Shown here one piece after another: positions 28,802-39,533 of a stretch of DNA of 64,000 nucleotides. The DNA is taken from contig NZ_OBDY01000011.1 in the NCBI RefSeq assembly GCF_900215205.1, positions 62,001 through 126,000 of the forward strand. Reading direction: 5' to 3'. Under the pieces are notes generated by a model, which saw only the letters and a program-made list of their open reading frames with translations, was not told the origin of the DNA and did no database searches. Source of the DNA: Paractinoplanes atraurantiacus (lineage in GTDB: Bacteria; Actinomycetota; Actinomycetes; Mycobacteriales; Micromonosporaceae). The translations under genes were made by a program, and so were the position numbers. Position 1 is the first letter of the stretch; each line of letters begins with the position of its first letter.

Positions 28802-29329
28802 TCAGGCCGCGACGATGTTGTCGCCGTCCAGTTTGACCTTGGTCTCGGTCAGGGCCTTGGTGGCCGGTCCCGAGGTGGGCTCGCCGGTCTCGATCGAGAA
28901 CTTGCTGTTGTGGCACGGGCAGGAGATCTGCCCGGCGTCGATCTTGTTGACGTCGCAGCCGGCGTGGGTGCACACCTTGCTGAACGCCTTGTACGTGCCG
29001 GCCACGGGCTGGGTGATCACGAGGTCGCCCTTGATGACGCCGCCGCCCTCGGGCACGTCGGCCGCGACGGCCAGCGCGGTGCCGCCGGCGGCCGCGTTGC
29101 CGGTGCCGTCGTTCTGCGCGCCGGCGCTGCCGGCCGGTGCCGGCTGGTCGCTGAAGTCGGTGCCGTTGCTGTTGGTGCTCGAGGTGCTCGTGCCGCAGGC
29201 GGCGAGCACGCAGGCCGCGCCCAGCCCGCCCGCGCCGAGAAGGACGCCACGGCGGGTCGACGCCGTACCGGGACACTTCGGCTCCTCGGTGCTGAGCTCG
29301 GCGTCGGTCCTGGTCTGCACGTCAGTCAT
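28802..29329 (-). CDS. Tat-exported Rieske [2Fe-2S] lipoprotein
   Basis: 175 residues from MTDVQTRTDAEL, chosen because GGAGG lies 9 nt upstream. The N-terminus has a twin-arginine signal (TRRGVLLGAGGLGAACVLAACG) that ends in a lipobox (LAAC), then a Ser/Thr/Asn-rich spacer. The C-terminal Rieske domain has CTHAGCDV and CPCHNSKFSIETGEPTSGPA, giving the Cys2His2 cluster ligands. An extracytoplasmic electron-transfer protein of unknown partner. The gene stands alone between uvrA and uvrC. Confidence 0.93.
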   Translation of the reverse strand: MTDVQTRTDAELSTEEPKCPGTASTRRGVLLGAGGLGAACVLAACGTSTSSTNSNGTDFSDQPAPAGSAGAQNDGTGNAAAGGTALAVAADVPEGGGVIKGDLVITQPVAGTYKAFSKVCTHAGCDVNKIDAGQISCPCHNSKFSIETGEPTSGPATKALTETKVKLDGDNIVAA

Positions 29330-29443
29330 CTTGTTGTCCTCCAGTGCCTGGTTCCGCATGAGTGGGTCACGCGGCGTCGCCTCTACATACGCTGTCGCGG
29401 CCGCCCCGGGTTCAGGCGTTCGGCGAAAATTACCCACATAACA

Positions 29444-29477
29444 GCGCCCGGTCGAGACTAAGGTCCCGACCGGGCGC
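29444..29477 (-). terminator. Terminator of uvrA
   Basis: GCGCCCGGTCG (29444-29454) pairs perfectly with CGACCGGGCGC (29467-29477), an 11-bp stem with a 12-nt loop. TGTTATGTGGGTAATTTT follows on the minus strand. Confidence 0.8.
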
Positions 29478-29556
29478 GTCAGCTATGGATCACCTGAGAC
29501 GTTGCTGAACCCCGTCCAACCACCCCACCGCCGCCCTTAATCGGAATCAGGACCTT

Positions 29557-32505
<2,949 letters not shown>

Positions 32506-32571
32506 CAGCCAGCCTTTCCCGCATAAGAGTCGAAACCGTACAGGTGTTTGATGGGAACTAAGCCGCGGGCC

Positions 32572-32594
32572 ACTCTAGCCAGGGGGTACGACAT
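32572..32594 (-). promoter_or_regulatory. PafBC-type (RecA-independent) damage promoter of uvrA
   Basis: Minus strand: ATGTCGTAC, N8 (CCCCTGGC), TAGAGT. Same 9-8-6 spacing as uvrB, uvrC and polA. The predicted leader is about 60 nt. Confidence 0.65.
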
Positions 32595-32671
32595 CTTTTC
32601 CCCGCCGCGGGCCCGGCTAAGTGCAGCGTCCGCCAGATGGCGCACATTCCCGCACTTCACCCTCGGTTAGG

Positions 32672-34456
32672 TCACTCGTTCGAAGGAACCGACAGATAGC
32701 GTACGTCCCACGCCTCGACCCCGCCGATCGTCTGCGGCGGGCCTAGCGCGTCGGTGAGCGTGGCCAGCAGGTCGTCGCCGTTGCGGCTGTCCGGCACGAG
32801 GATGACCACGGCAGCCCGCCAGAAGATCAGGTCGGCCGTGATCCGGGCCCGGTCGGTGGCGGTGAGCTGAGGCCGGATGCCGTACTCGCGGACGCGGTAG
32901 AGCAGGTCGGACGTGAAGCGGCGGGGCGCGTTCCACGAGCCGGTGTTGTCGGTGGGCGGGTTGACCGGCCCCATGAAGTAGCCGCGCGGGGTCGGGTAGT
33001 CCAGATGTGACAGCGTCGCCCAGCGCATGCCGGTGCGCCCGGTGGTGACCTCGGGCAGCGGCACCGTGACCAGGGTGCGGTCGCCGGTGACGTACTGCTT
33101 CCAGATGCCCTGGGTCAGGAACGGCGGCATCGGGTCGCCCGGCAGGACCGGCACCGGCTTGGGGAACAGCGGCACCAGCGCCAGCACGAGCCCCACCCGG
33201 AACAGGCGTCTCTTTCCGACCTCGAAGGTGCGGGCGCGGTCGGTGGCCAGCGCGAGCAGCACGCCGGCGATCGTGGCCGGCACCATGGCGAACCGCGTCA
33301 CACTGACCAGGTCGATGATCGGCACGTGGCTGATCAGGGCGAACGGCAACGGGATGCCGGTGCGGTGCCCGAAGAAGACCAGTTCCGGCCCCATCGACAC
33401 GATCAGCAGCACGAGGGCCGAGATCGCCGCCGCCCGGGCCGCCACCGAGCGCCACAGGACCACCACCGACACGATGATCATCACGAGGCCGATCGGGCCG
33501 AAGAACGTGTTGTCCTCGGTCGCGCTGACGCTCATCTCGCGGGTCAGCGCCGCGTAGCCGGCCAGCGACTGCCGCGCGAAGAAGCCCAGCGAGGCCAGAT
33601 CGGTGGCGTACATGTCGGGCTCGAACGGCTGGCCGTGATAGTTGCCGGGCGCGAAGAACTGGTACCACAGCGGATAGGCCAGCAGGCTGCCCGAGACCAG
33701 GGCCGCGACGCCGAGGCCCTTGAGCAGGTGTGGCGCCTCACGCTTGGCGCCGGTCCAGCTCATCAGGCCGTACGCGACGACGAAGACGCCCAGGGCCAGC
33801 GCGGCGAAGAGCAGCGCCTCCTCGTTGATGAAGACCTGCACCACGATGAGCAGGCCGAGGATGACGCCGCCGCGCACCGCCCGGCCCGGCTCGCGCAGCC
33901 GCAGCACCTGCCAGACGATGAACGGCACCACGTACAGGCTGACGAAGTTCACGTGCCCGTTGGCGTGCGAGATCATCGTGGGCGCGAAGCCGCACCACAG
34001 CCCGCCGATCCAGGCCGCCACCCGGCTGGTCACCAGGTGGCGGGAGAGCACGTGGTACCAGGCGGCGGCCGTGCCGGCCAGGCCCAGCGTGAGCAGCAGG
34101 GCGACCGAGAAGCCGACGCCGAGGAAGTGGCTGACCGGCGCCAGCGGCAGGCTCATGACCAGCACCGAGGTGTTGGCCATCATGTTCACGCCGTCGGGCA
34201 CGTTGAGCCGGCCCGAGTAGAACGGGTTGTCCCCGTGGAAGACCACGCGTTCGCCGTGGGCCAGCATGAAGAGGAAGACGTTGTGGTCGTCCTTGTTGCC
34301 GGCCAGCACGCGCCCGTTCGGATCGCGCCAGAGCTGGCTCATCACCAGCAACGACAGCGCCGCGTAGCTCAGCAGCGCCCACAGATCGGCCGGTCCGCGA
34401 CGGCGGACCGGCACCTCAGCGGCTTGCTCCTGGGCCACCTCTTCCACCGTTTGCAC
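32672..34456 (-). CDS. Large multi-pass membrane protein, GT-C glycosyltransferase-like
   Basis: 594 residues: a short charged N-terminus, about 11 hydrophobic segments between residues 28 and 430, then a soluble C-terminal domain of about 160 residues. The first loop after TM1 has acidic residues (LAGNKDDHNVFLFMLAHGERV, split by hydrophobics), a pattern of GT-C lipid-linked sugar transferases. Others have annotated similar proteins as conserved integral membrane proteins. The substrate is unknown. It stands between uvrA and rsgA on the minus strand with no operon partner. Confidence 0.75.
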   Translation of the reverse strand: MQTVEEVAQEQAAEVPVRRRGPADLWALLSYAALSLLVMSQLWRDPNGRVLAGNKDDHNVFLFMLAHGERVVFHGDNPFYSGRLNVPDGVNMMANTSVLVMSLPLAPVSHFLGVGFSVALLLTLGLAGTAAAWYHVLSRHLVTSRVAAWIGGLWCGFAPTMISHANGHVNFVSLYVVPFIVWQVLRLREPGRAVRGGVILGLLIVVQVFINEEALLFAALALGVFVVAYGLMSWTGAKREAPHLLKGLGVAALVSGSLLAYPLWYQFFAPGNYHGQPFEPDMYATDLASLGFFARQSLAGYAALTREMSVSATEDNTFFGPIGLVMIIVSVVVLWRSVAARAAAISALVLLIVSMGPELVFFGHRTGIPLPFALISHVPIIDLVSVTRFAMVPATIAGVLLALATDRARTFEVGKRRLFRVGLVLALVPLFPKPVPVLPGDPMPPFLTQGIWKQYVTGDRTLVTVPLPEVTTGRTGMRWATLSHLDYPTPRGYFMGPVNPPTDNTGSWNAPRRFTSDLLYRVREYGIRPQLTATDRARITADLIFWRAAVVILVPDSRNGDDLLATLTDALGPPQTIGGVEAWDVRYLSVPSNE

Positions 34457-34492
34457 CGGGGCATTGTGACAGAGCCCCCTGACAGTTTCCGG

Positions 34493-35530
34493 TTAGTGCC
34501 TCCGCCGCCGGTGGCCCGCCGCGCCTGCTAGGCGAGCGGTCTGACGAGCCGATTCGACCTCGATCTCGTGCCGCAACTTGCGCCACGAGGCGAGCCGGCG
34601 CGGGGCCAGGGTGCCGTCGGCGACGGCCACGACCACCGCGCAACCCGGCTCGGCGTCGTGCCCGCAATCACCGAAACGACAGCGGGCGGCCAGCTCGGCG
34701 ATGTCGGCGAAGGCCCGGTCGAGGCCCTCCGCGGTGTCGAGCAGGCCCACACCGCGGATGCCGGGCGTGTCCAGCACGGCGCCGCCATTCGGCAGAAGGA
34801 CCAGATTTCGGTACGCGGTGGTGTGCCGGCCCTTGCCGTCCACGTCACGGATCTGCTGTACGGGCATGACCGGCGTCCCGGCCAGCGCGTTGACCAGCGT
34901 CGACTTCCCCGCGCCGGAACGGCCGAGCAGGGCCAGAGTGCTTCCGGGGCGCACGTACGCGCGTACATCATCAAGCCCCGTCTTTTGCCGAACGCTCAAC
35001 GGAACCACCGGCACACCCGGTGCGAGCTCGGCGATCTGGTTGGCCACGGCCCGCGGGTCGGACGTCGTGTCGCTCTTGGTCAGGATGAGCAGGGGTTTCG
35101 CCCCCGAGTCCCAGGCCAGGGCGAGCAGGCGCTCGATGCGGGCGTCGTCGGGCTCCGGATGGATCGGCTCGACCACGGCCACCGTGTCCATGTTCGCGGC
35201 CAGGACCTGGCCGGTGGAGTCCTTGTCGGAAGTACGGCGGATCAGCGTGGTCCGCCGCGGCAGCACACACTCGATCGTGACCCGGCGGTCGGGCCAGTGC
35301 CGCAACACCACCCAGTCGCCGGCACAGGGCAGGCGCGACGGATCACCGGCCGCACCGAGCAGCACGCCGCCGGCCAGGCTGGCCCGGGTGACGCCGGTGG
35401 CGTCGAGCACGGTGCAGACACCGCGGTCGGCGCGCAGGACACGCCCGGCCGAGGCGTCGGAACGGTCGAATCGACGATAGGCGGATGCGAAAGTCTCGTC
35501 CCAGCCGAGCTGGGACAGGTCGTGCGACAT
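34493..35530 (-). CDS. rsgA: RsgA ribosome small-subunit-dependent GTPase
   Basis: 345 residues starting MSHDLSQLGWDETFAS. OB-fold first, then a circularly permuted GTPase: G4 LILTKSDT precedes G1 LLGRSGAGKSTLVNAL and G3 VLDTPGIRGVG. The zinc domain is CRFGDCGHDAEPGC. RsgA checks late 30S assembly and is released on GTP hydrolysis. The basic tail ends HRRRRH. Single gene, minus strand. Confidence 0.95.
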   Translation of the reverse strand: MSHDLSQLGWDETFASAYRRFDRSDASAGRVLRADRGVCTVLDATGVTRASLAGGVLLGAAGDPSRLPCAGDWVVLRHWPDRRVTIECVLPRRTTLIRRTSDKDSTGQVLAANMDTVAVVEPIHPEPDDARIERLLALAWDSGAKPLLILTKSDTTSDPRAVANQIAELAPGVPVVPLSVRQKTGLDDVRAYVRPGSTLALLGRSGAGKSTLVNALAGTPVMPVQQIRDVDGKGRHTTAYRNLVLLPNGGAVLDTPGIRGVGLLDTAEGLDRAFADIAELAARCRFGDCGHDAEPGCAVVVAVADGTLAPRRLASWRKLRHEIEVESARQTARLAGAAGHRRRRH

Positions 35531-35706
35531 GGGAACCCTTTACGGGACGGGAGTCCTGCCTGCCGGTGGGCGGTCAGGCAAAGGCCTCCGGGTGAAGGGA
35601 CGCAAAAACGAACAGCACGCTCCCCACCTCCTCCGCGGGCTCGATCGGCGCGTCTGCACAGACGGTACGGTCGCCGCTACCCCAGCGAAAGCGAATTAGG
35701 TGCCGA

Positions 35707-35712
35707 TAGGGT
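35707..35712 (+). promoter_or_regulatory. -10 element of a leaderless promoter
   Basis: TAGGGT, 7 nt, then GTG at 35720. It sets the start of the maleylpyruvate isomerase family gene. Confidence 0.55.
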
Positions 35713-35719
35713 TTGGCTC

Positions 35720-36427
35720 GTGACGATGGATCCGCTCGTTCTCCTGACAGACGTGGACAGAGCCACGGAGGAGCTGCTCCGCACCGCCGCCGACCTCGAC
35801 CCGACGGTGGTCGGGCAGGCGTCGCTGCTGCCCGGCTGGACGGTCGGGCACGTACTGACCCATGTCGCGCGCAACGCCGACGCGTACGTGAACCTGCTGA
35901 CCTGGGCCCGCACCGGCGTCGAGACGCCGGCCTACCCCTCGCCCGAGGCCCGCGAGGCGGGCATCCAGGAGGGCGCCGGGCGCCCGCTGCGCGAGCAGCT
36001 CGAGGACATCCGGGCCGCACACGACCGGTTCGCCGACGCCGGGGCGGCGATGCCGGCCGAGGCGTGGGCGTTCTTCCTGCCGCCGACCGGCCAGTCGGCG
36101 GCCGCGGTGCCGTGGGCGCGGCTGCGCGAGGTGACGGTGCACCACACCGACCTGGGCCTGTCCTACACACCGGCCGAGTGGACCGACGCCTTCGCGCTGC
36201 GCTTGCTGCGCGAGATCGTCACCGAGGCCACGTCGGCCGGCTGGCCGGCCATGGAACTGCGCCCGTACGGCATCGAACACGCCCTGAGCATCGGCACCGC
36301 CGACAACCCGCCGGTGATCGGCGGACCGACCAAGTCGCTGGCCGCCTGGCTGGCCGGCCGGGCCGACGGCGCCGACCTGACCGTCTCGCCGGACGGCGAG
36401 CTCCCGAAACCAGCAAGGTGGAAGTGA
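35720..36427 (+). CDS. Maleylpyruvate isomerase family (mycothiol-dependent type) protein
   Basis: 235 residues, GTG start (VTMDPLVLLTDVDRATEEL) fixed by a leaderless promoter. The MDMPI N-terminal bundle has LLPGWTVGHVLTHVARNADAY, with the first metal His, and WARLREVTVHHTDLGLSY, with the Glu and His ligands. The C-terminal part (about 160-235) is the SCP2-like lid domain. It probably isomerises or transfers a mycothiol-linked substrate. It is followed after 1 base by an MBL hydrolase, so the two should act together. Confidence 0.88.
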   Translation: MTMDPLVLLTDVDRATEELLRTAADLDPTVVGQASLLPGWTVGHVLTHVARNADAYVNLLTWARTGVETPAYPSPEAREAGIQEGAGRPLREQLEDIRAAHDRFADAGAAMPAEAWAFFLPPTGQSAAAVPWARLREVTVHHTDLGLSYTPAEWTDAFALRLLREIVTEATSAGWPAMELRPYGIEHALSIGTADNPPVIGGPTKSLAAWLAGRADGADLTVSPDGELPKPARWK

Positions 36428-36428
36428 C

Positions 36429-37073
36429 ATGACCTACACCGGAGACGTATCGGTCGGCGGCCCCGCCGACGTCCGTGACCTCGGCGGCCTGACCATCACC
36501 AAGGTCGCGGTCGGCCCGATGGAGAACAACGCCTACCTGCTGCGCAGCGGCAACGAGCAGCTGCTGATCGACGCCGCCAACGAGGCGCCGACCCTGCTGA
36601 AGGTGATCGGCGACGGCGGCCTGGCCACGATCGTCACCACCCACCGGCACGGCGACCACTGGCAGGCCCTCTCCGAGGTGATCGCCTCGACCGGCGCCGA
36701 GTCCCTGGCCCACATCGACGACGCGGCCGAGATCCCCCTGGTCAACCGCGACCTGCGCGAGGGCGAGACGATCACCGTGGGCGACGCCGCCCTCGAGGTC
36801 ATCCACCTGGTCGGCCACACGCCGGGCTCGATCGCCCTGCTCTACCAGGACCCGAACGGCACGGCCCACCTGTGGACGGGCGACAGCCTGTTCCCCGGCG
36901 GCCACGGCAAGACGGTCACCACCGAGGACCACATCTCCCTGATGGACGACCTGGAGGCCAAGGTCTTCAACCGCCTCCCCGACGACACCTGGTTCTACCC
37001 GGGCCACGGCAAGGACTCCACGCTGGGCAACGAGCGCCCCCACCTGAAGGAGTGGCGCGACCGAGGCTGGTGA
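36429..37073 (+). CDS. Metallo-beta-lactamase fold hydrolase (glyoxalase II-like)
   Basis: 214 residues starting MTYTGDVSVGGPADV. The binuclear metal motif is TTHRHGDHWQAL (HxHxDH, about 74-80), followed by the His of HLVGHTPGSIALL, the bridging Asp of LWTGDSLFPGGHGK and the last His of FYPGHGKDSTLG. The compact size and GHTPGS fit glyoxalase II-like thioesterases. Next to an MDMPI family gene it may cleave an S-mycothiol conjugate; this is inference. Confidence 0.9.
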   Translation: MTYTGDVSVGGPADVRDLGGLTITKVAVGPMENNAYLLRSGNEQLLIDAANEAPTLLKVIGDGGLATIVTTHRHGDHWQALSEVIASTGAESLAHIDDAAEIPLVNRDLREGETITVGDAALEVIHLVGHTPGSIALLYQDPNGTAHLWTGDSLFPGGHGKTVTTEDHISLMDDLEAKVFNRLPDDTWFYPGHGKDSTLGNERPHLKEWRDRGW

Positions 37074-37080
37074 CCCACCA

Positions 37081-37109
37081 CCTGAGCCGGGCCCTCCGCC
37101 CGGCTCAGG
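37081..37109 (+). terminator. Terminator of the isomerase-MBL pair
   Basis: CCTGAGCCGGGC (37081-37092) pairs perfectly with GCCCGGCTCAGG (37098-37109), a 12-bp stem with loop CCTCC, 7 bases after the MBL stop. Confidence 0.75.
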
Positions 37110-37229
37110 CCGCCGCGCCCTGAGCTCCCGCACCGAAACGCCGAGCTCGAAAGCCAGCCGAGCGGCCTCATACGCCTCCCCGGCACCAGGCTCGGTCATC
37201 CGCCGCGCGCGCATCGCGGTCCAGGTCAC
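37107..37229 (-). pseudogene. Truncated XRE-family antitoxin-like regulator remnant
   Basis: Reading from a GTG at 37229, the minus strand encodes VTWTAMRARRMTEPGAGEAY and then EAARLAFELGVSVRELRARR. This is the N-terminal lead-in seen in actinobacterial XRE regulators paired with RelE/HigB-type toxins. The helix-turn-helix that should follow is absent; the frame runs into the terminator hairpin of the plus-strand MBL gene. No toxin gene remains next to it. I judge it a decayed fragment, from recall of the family pattern. Confidence 0.45.
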
Positions 37230-37293
37230 CGCAACGACGCTATATCTGAGCGCAGCCTGCTGGGATCCCCCGCCGGAGCTATTCGCCGCGGAC

Positions 37294-38187
37294 TTAGCGC
37301 TGCTGCCTCAGGACCCGCTCGCGGAGGTGCTCGGGGACCAGTTCGATCAGCTGGTCGGGGCGCAGGGGGAGGTCGAGCAGGCTGAGCTTGATACGGGTGC
37401 GGCGCTCGTGGGCGGCCCGGTCGAAGCGGACCACGTTGGCGGCGTTGGGGCGCAGCTGGACGGTGAGGTCGGTGTGCTCGTCGACGGTCACCGTGTCGGC
37501 GCCGTCCAGGGAGACCCGCGAAGGTGCGGCGCCGCGCAAGGTGATGAGCTCGGCACCGCCCAGGACGATGGGGCGGCTGATGCCGGACATCGGGGCGACC
37601 GGAGTGAGGCCGATCGCGGTGACCGACGGGGAGATGATCGGCCCGCCGGCCGCGTAGTTGTAGGCGGTCGAGCCGGTGGGGGTGCAGACGACCACGGCGT
37701 CGCAGCGGAAGTAGCCGTGCTTGACGCCGTTGAGCTGCAGGTCGAGCGCCACCGAGGTCCACGGGGTGGCGGCCGTGACCACCACGTCGTTGAAGGCCAG
37801 CCCGTCGCCGACGGCCAGGGCGCTGTGCGGTTCCAGGCTGAACTCGCCGGCGATCAGGCGTTCCAGCGCCGCGGGTAGCTCGGCCGGGCTGGTCTCGATG
37901 AGGAAGCCCAGGTTGCCGTGGTTGACGCCGAGGATCGGCGTCGGTCGGCCGGCCATCAGCCGCATCGCGCCCAGCATGGTGCCGTCGCCGCCCAGGCTGA
38001 AGACGAAGTCGGCCTTCTCCACGAAGTCGGGCTCCTCCAGGGCGAAAAGCCCCAGCCGGGCCGCGTCCTCCGGCCGGGCGACCACCCGGGCGCCGACGCG
38101 CGCCGCCACATTGACCACAGTGGTGACCGAGTCGCTCACGTCGTTGCGGGGATGGACCACGAGCCCGATGACCGCGTTGTTGCCCAT
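37294..38187 (-). CDS. nadK: NAD kinase
   Basis: 297 residues starting MGNNAVIGLVVHPRNDV. The catalytic GGDGTMLGAMRL (about 64-75), the NAD-binding GVNHGNLGFLIE, and the second conserved block PTGSTAYNYAAGGPIISP are intact. It phosphorylates NAD to NADP, feeding the pentose-phosphate and biosynthetic enzymes. Single gene on the minus strand; the divergent ClpP-like gene starts 100 bases away. Confidence 0.95.
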   Translation of the reverse strand: MGNNAVIGLVVHPRNDVSDSVTTVVNVAARVGARVVARPEDAARLGLFALEEPDFVEKADFVFSLGGDGTMLGAMRLMAGRPTPILGVNHGNLGFLIETSPAELPAALERLIAGEFSLEPHSALAVGDGLAFNDVVVTAATPWTSVALDLQLNGVKHGYFRCDAVVVCTPTGSTAYNYAAGGPIISPSVTAIGLTPVAPMSGISRPIVLGGAELITLRGAAPSRVSLDGADTVTVDEHTDLTVQLRPNAANVVRFDRAAHERRTRIKLSLLDLPLRPDQLIELVPEHLRERVLRQQR

Positions 38188-38287
38188 ATCTCAACGTATC
38201 CCGCCCTGTTTGCCCACAGCGGAAGAAGTGGCCACCTGTGGTGCTGCCGTGGTTACTCTGGCGGCACGCGGCGTACGGGAGGTCTCG

Positions 38288-38911
38288 GTGAATCTTCGGC
38301 ATGATCCGATGCGGTGGGGGCAGCCACCGCAGAACCCCGAGCCCTGGCCGCCACATCTGCTGCCCGCCGGCGGGCCGGGGCTGCCCGGATGGCTCGAGGA
38401 GCGGCTGTTCGACCAGCGGATCGTCATGATCCGGGGTCCGCTCACGCCGGAGGGCGCGACCGGCATCGCCGCGGCGCTGCTCACCCTCGACGCGGCCGGC
38501 GCCGAGCCCGTGCAACTGCACGTGGCCAGCTCGGGCGGTGAGCTCGGCGCCGCCCTGTCGGTGATCGACGTGATCGACTCGATGGCCGCGCCGGTGCACG
38601 CGGTGGTCACCTCGGAGGCCGGCGGGGCCGTGGTCGCGGTGCTCGCCGCGGCCGAGCGGCGTGCCGCCTACCGGCACGCCCGGTTCCGGTTGACCGAGCC
38701 CCGCGCGGCCGCGGTCAGCGGCACCGCCGACGAGGTGGCACGCGCCGCCGGGCAGCACCTGCGCGAGCTGGAGGAGATCATCCTGCGGCTGGTGGAGCTG
38801 ACCGGGCAGACCCGCAGCCGGATCGAGGACGACCTGTCGGCGGGCCGAGGGCTGACCGCCCAGGAGGCCCTCGACTACGGCCTGATCGAGGAGATCGTCG
38901 GCAAGGCATGA
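38288..38911 (+). CDS. ClpP-fold protein lacking the serine-protease triad
   Basis: 207 residues, GTG start (VNLRHDPMRWGQPPQ) with GGGAGG 5 nt upstream. The ClpP/crotonase fold is clear: ERLFDQRIVMIRGPLTPEGA, LHVASSGGELGAALSVIDVI and the C-terminal TAQEALDYGLIEEIVG. At the catalytic positions, Ser is Gly113 (TSEAGGAVV instead of GQAASMG), His is Thr136 (FRLTEP instead of IMIHQP) and Asp is Gly186. It should therefore not hydrolyse peptides by the ClpP mechanism. It may modulate a ClpP barrel or bind acyl-CoA; unknown. Confidence 0.82.
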   Translation: MNLRHDPMRWGQPPQNPEPWPPHLLPAGGPGLPGWLEERLFDQRIVMIRGPLTPEGATGIAAALLTLDAAGAEPVQLHVASSGGELGAALSVIDVIDSMAAPVHAVVTSEAGGAVVAVLAAAERRAAYRHARFRLTEPRAAAVSGTADEVARAAGQHLRELEEIILRLVELTGQTRSRIEDDLSAGRGLTAQEALDYGLIEEIVGKA

Positions 38912-38948
38912 AAAAAGCCCCCGGGTCGCGGACCCGGGGGCTTTCTTT
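38911..38948. terminator. Bidirectional terminator between the ClpP-like gene and the L11 gene
   Basis: GCCCCCGGGTC / GACCCGGGGGC, an 11-bp perfect stem with loop GCG, is flanked by six A on the left and TTTCTTT on the right. It can end transcripts from both convergent genes. Confidence 0.9.
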
Positions 38949-38957
38949 ATGACTGTG

Positions 38958-39383
38958 TTACTGCGCGACCTTCACACCCATGGAACGGGCGGTGCCGGCG
39001 ACGATCTGGATCGCGGCGTCGAGGTCGTTGGCGTTGAGGTCGGGGAGCTTGCGCTCGGCGATCTCCTTGACCTGCGTCGCGTTGAGCGTGCCGACGGTCT
39101 GGGTCAGCGGGTTGGACGCGGCGGACTGGATGCCGAGAGCCTTCTTGATCAGGAAGCTGGTCGGCGGCGTCTTGTAGGCCAGCGTGTGGCTGCGGTCCTC
39201 GTAGACGCTGACGATCACCGGGATGATCTCGCCCCGGTTCTTCGAGGTGGCCTCGTCGTACTCCACCTTCACGGCACGCATGTTGGCCCCGGTCGGACCA
39301 AGCATCTTGCCGAGGTCGACCATCGCGGCGTTACCCGCCTCAAGCGCGAGGGTTACCTCATGAGTCTTTTTCTTGGGCGGCAT
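38958..39383 (-). CDS. Ribosomal protein L11, divergent paralogue type
   Basis: 141 residues, MPPKKKTHEVTLALEAGNAA. The C-terminal RNA-binding domain is near-canonical (KTPPTSFLIKKALGI, DLNANDLDAAIQIVAGTARSMGV). The N-terminal domain lacks the Pro-rich loop of normal L11: where L11 has a PAPPVGPALG-like segment, this has MVDLGKMLG. It stands alone, not in a nusG-rplK-rplA operon, so it is probably a second, specialised L11 and not the main rplK. It may alter the GTPase-centre or thiopeptide response; inference. Confidence 0.85.
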   Translation of the reverse strand: MPPKKKTHEVTLALEAGNAAMVDLGKMLGPTGANMRAVKVEYDEATSKNRGEIIPVIVSVYEDRSHTLAYKTPPTSFLIKKALGIQSAASNPLTQTVGTLNATQVKEIAERKLPDLNANDLDAAIQIVAGTARSMGVKVAQ

Positions 39384-39459
39384 TGCGTAGGGCTCCTTAG
39401 GGTGAGCTGCAAGCTCAACTCACAGCTCGCCAGCTTCATCAACACACGACAACCCCGAG

Positions 39460-39489
39460 ACCTTACTACCGGCGTTTTAAAGAGGTCAA
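39460..39489 (-). promoter_or_regulatory. Promoter of the L11-like gene
   Basis: Minus strand TTGACC, an 18-nt spacer, TAAGGT. It starts about 77 bases upstream of the L11-like ATG; good match to a housekeeping sigma promoter. Confidence 0.6.
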
Positions 39490-39533
39490 AACGGCGGCGG
39501 GTCTCAGGTACCGCGACTAGTGTAGCTCGGCCC

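Noticed and set aside
36219..37229. 336-residue minus-strand protein opposite the isomerase/MBL pair
   Set aside because: Only the first 40 residues look protein-like (XRE lead-in); the rest is the antisense shadow of two real plus-strand genes.
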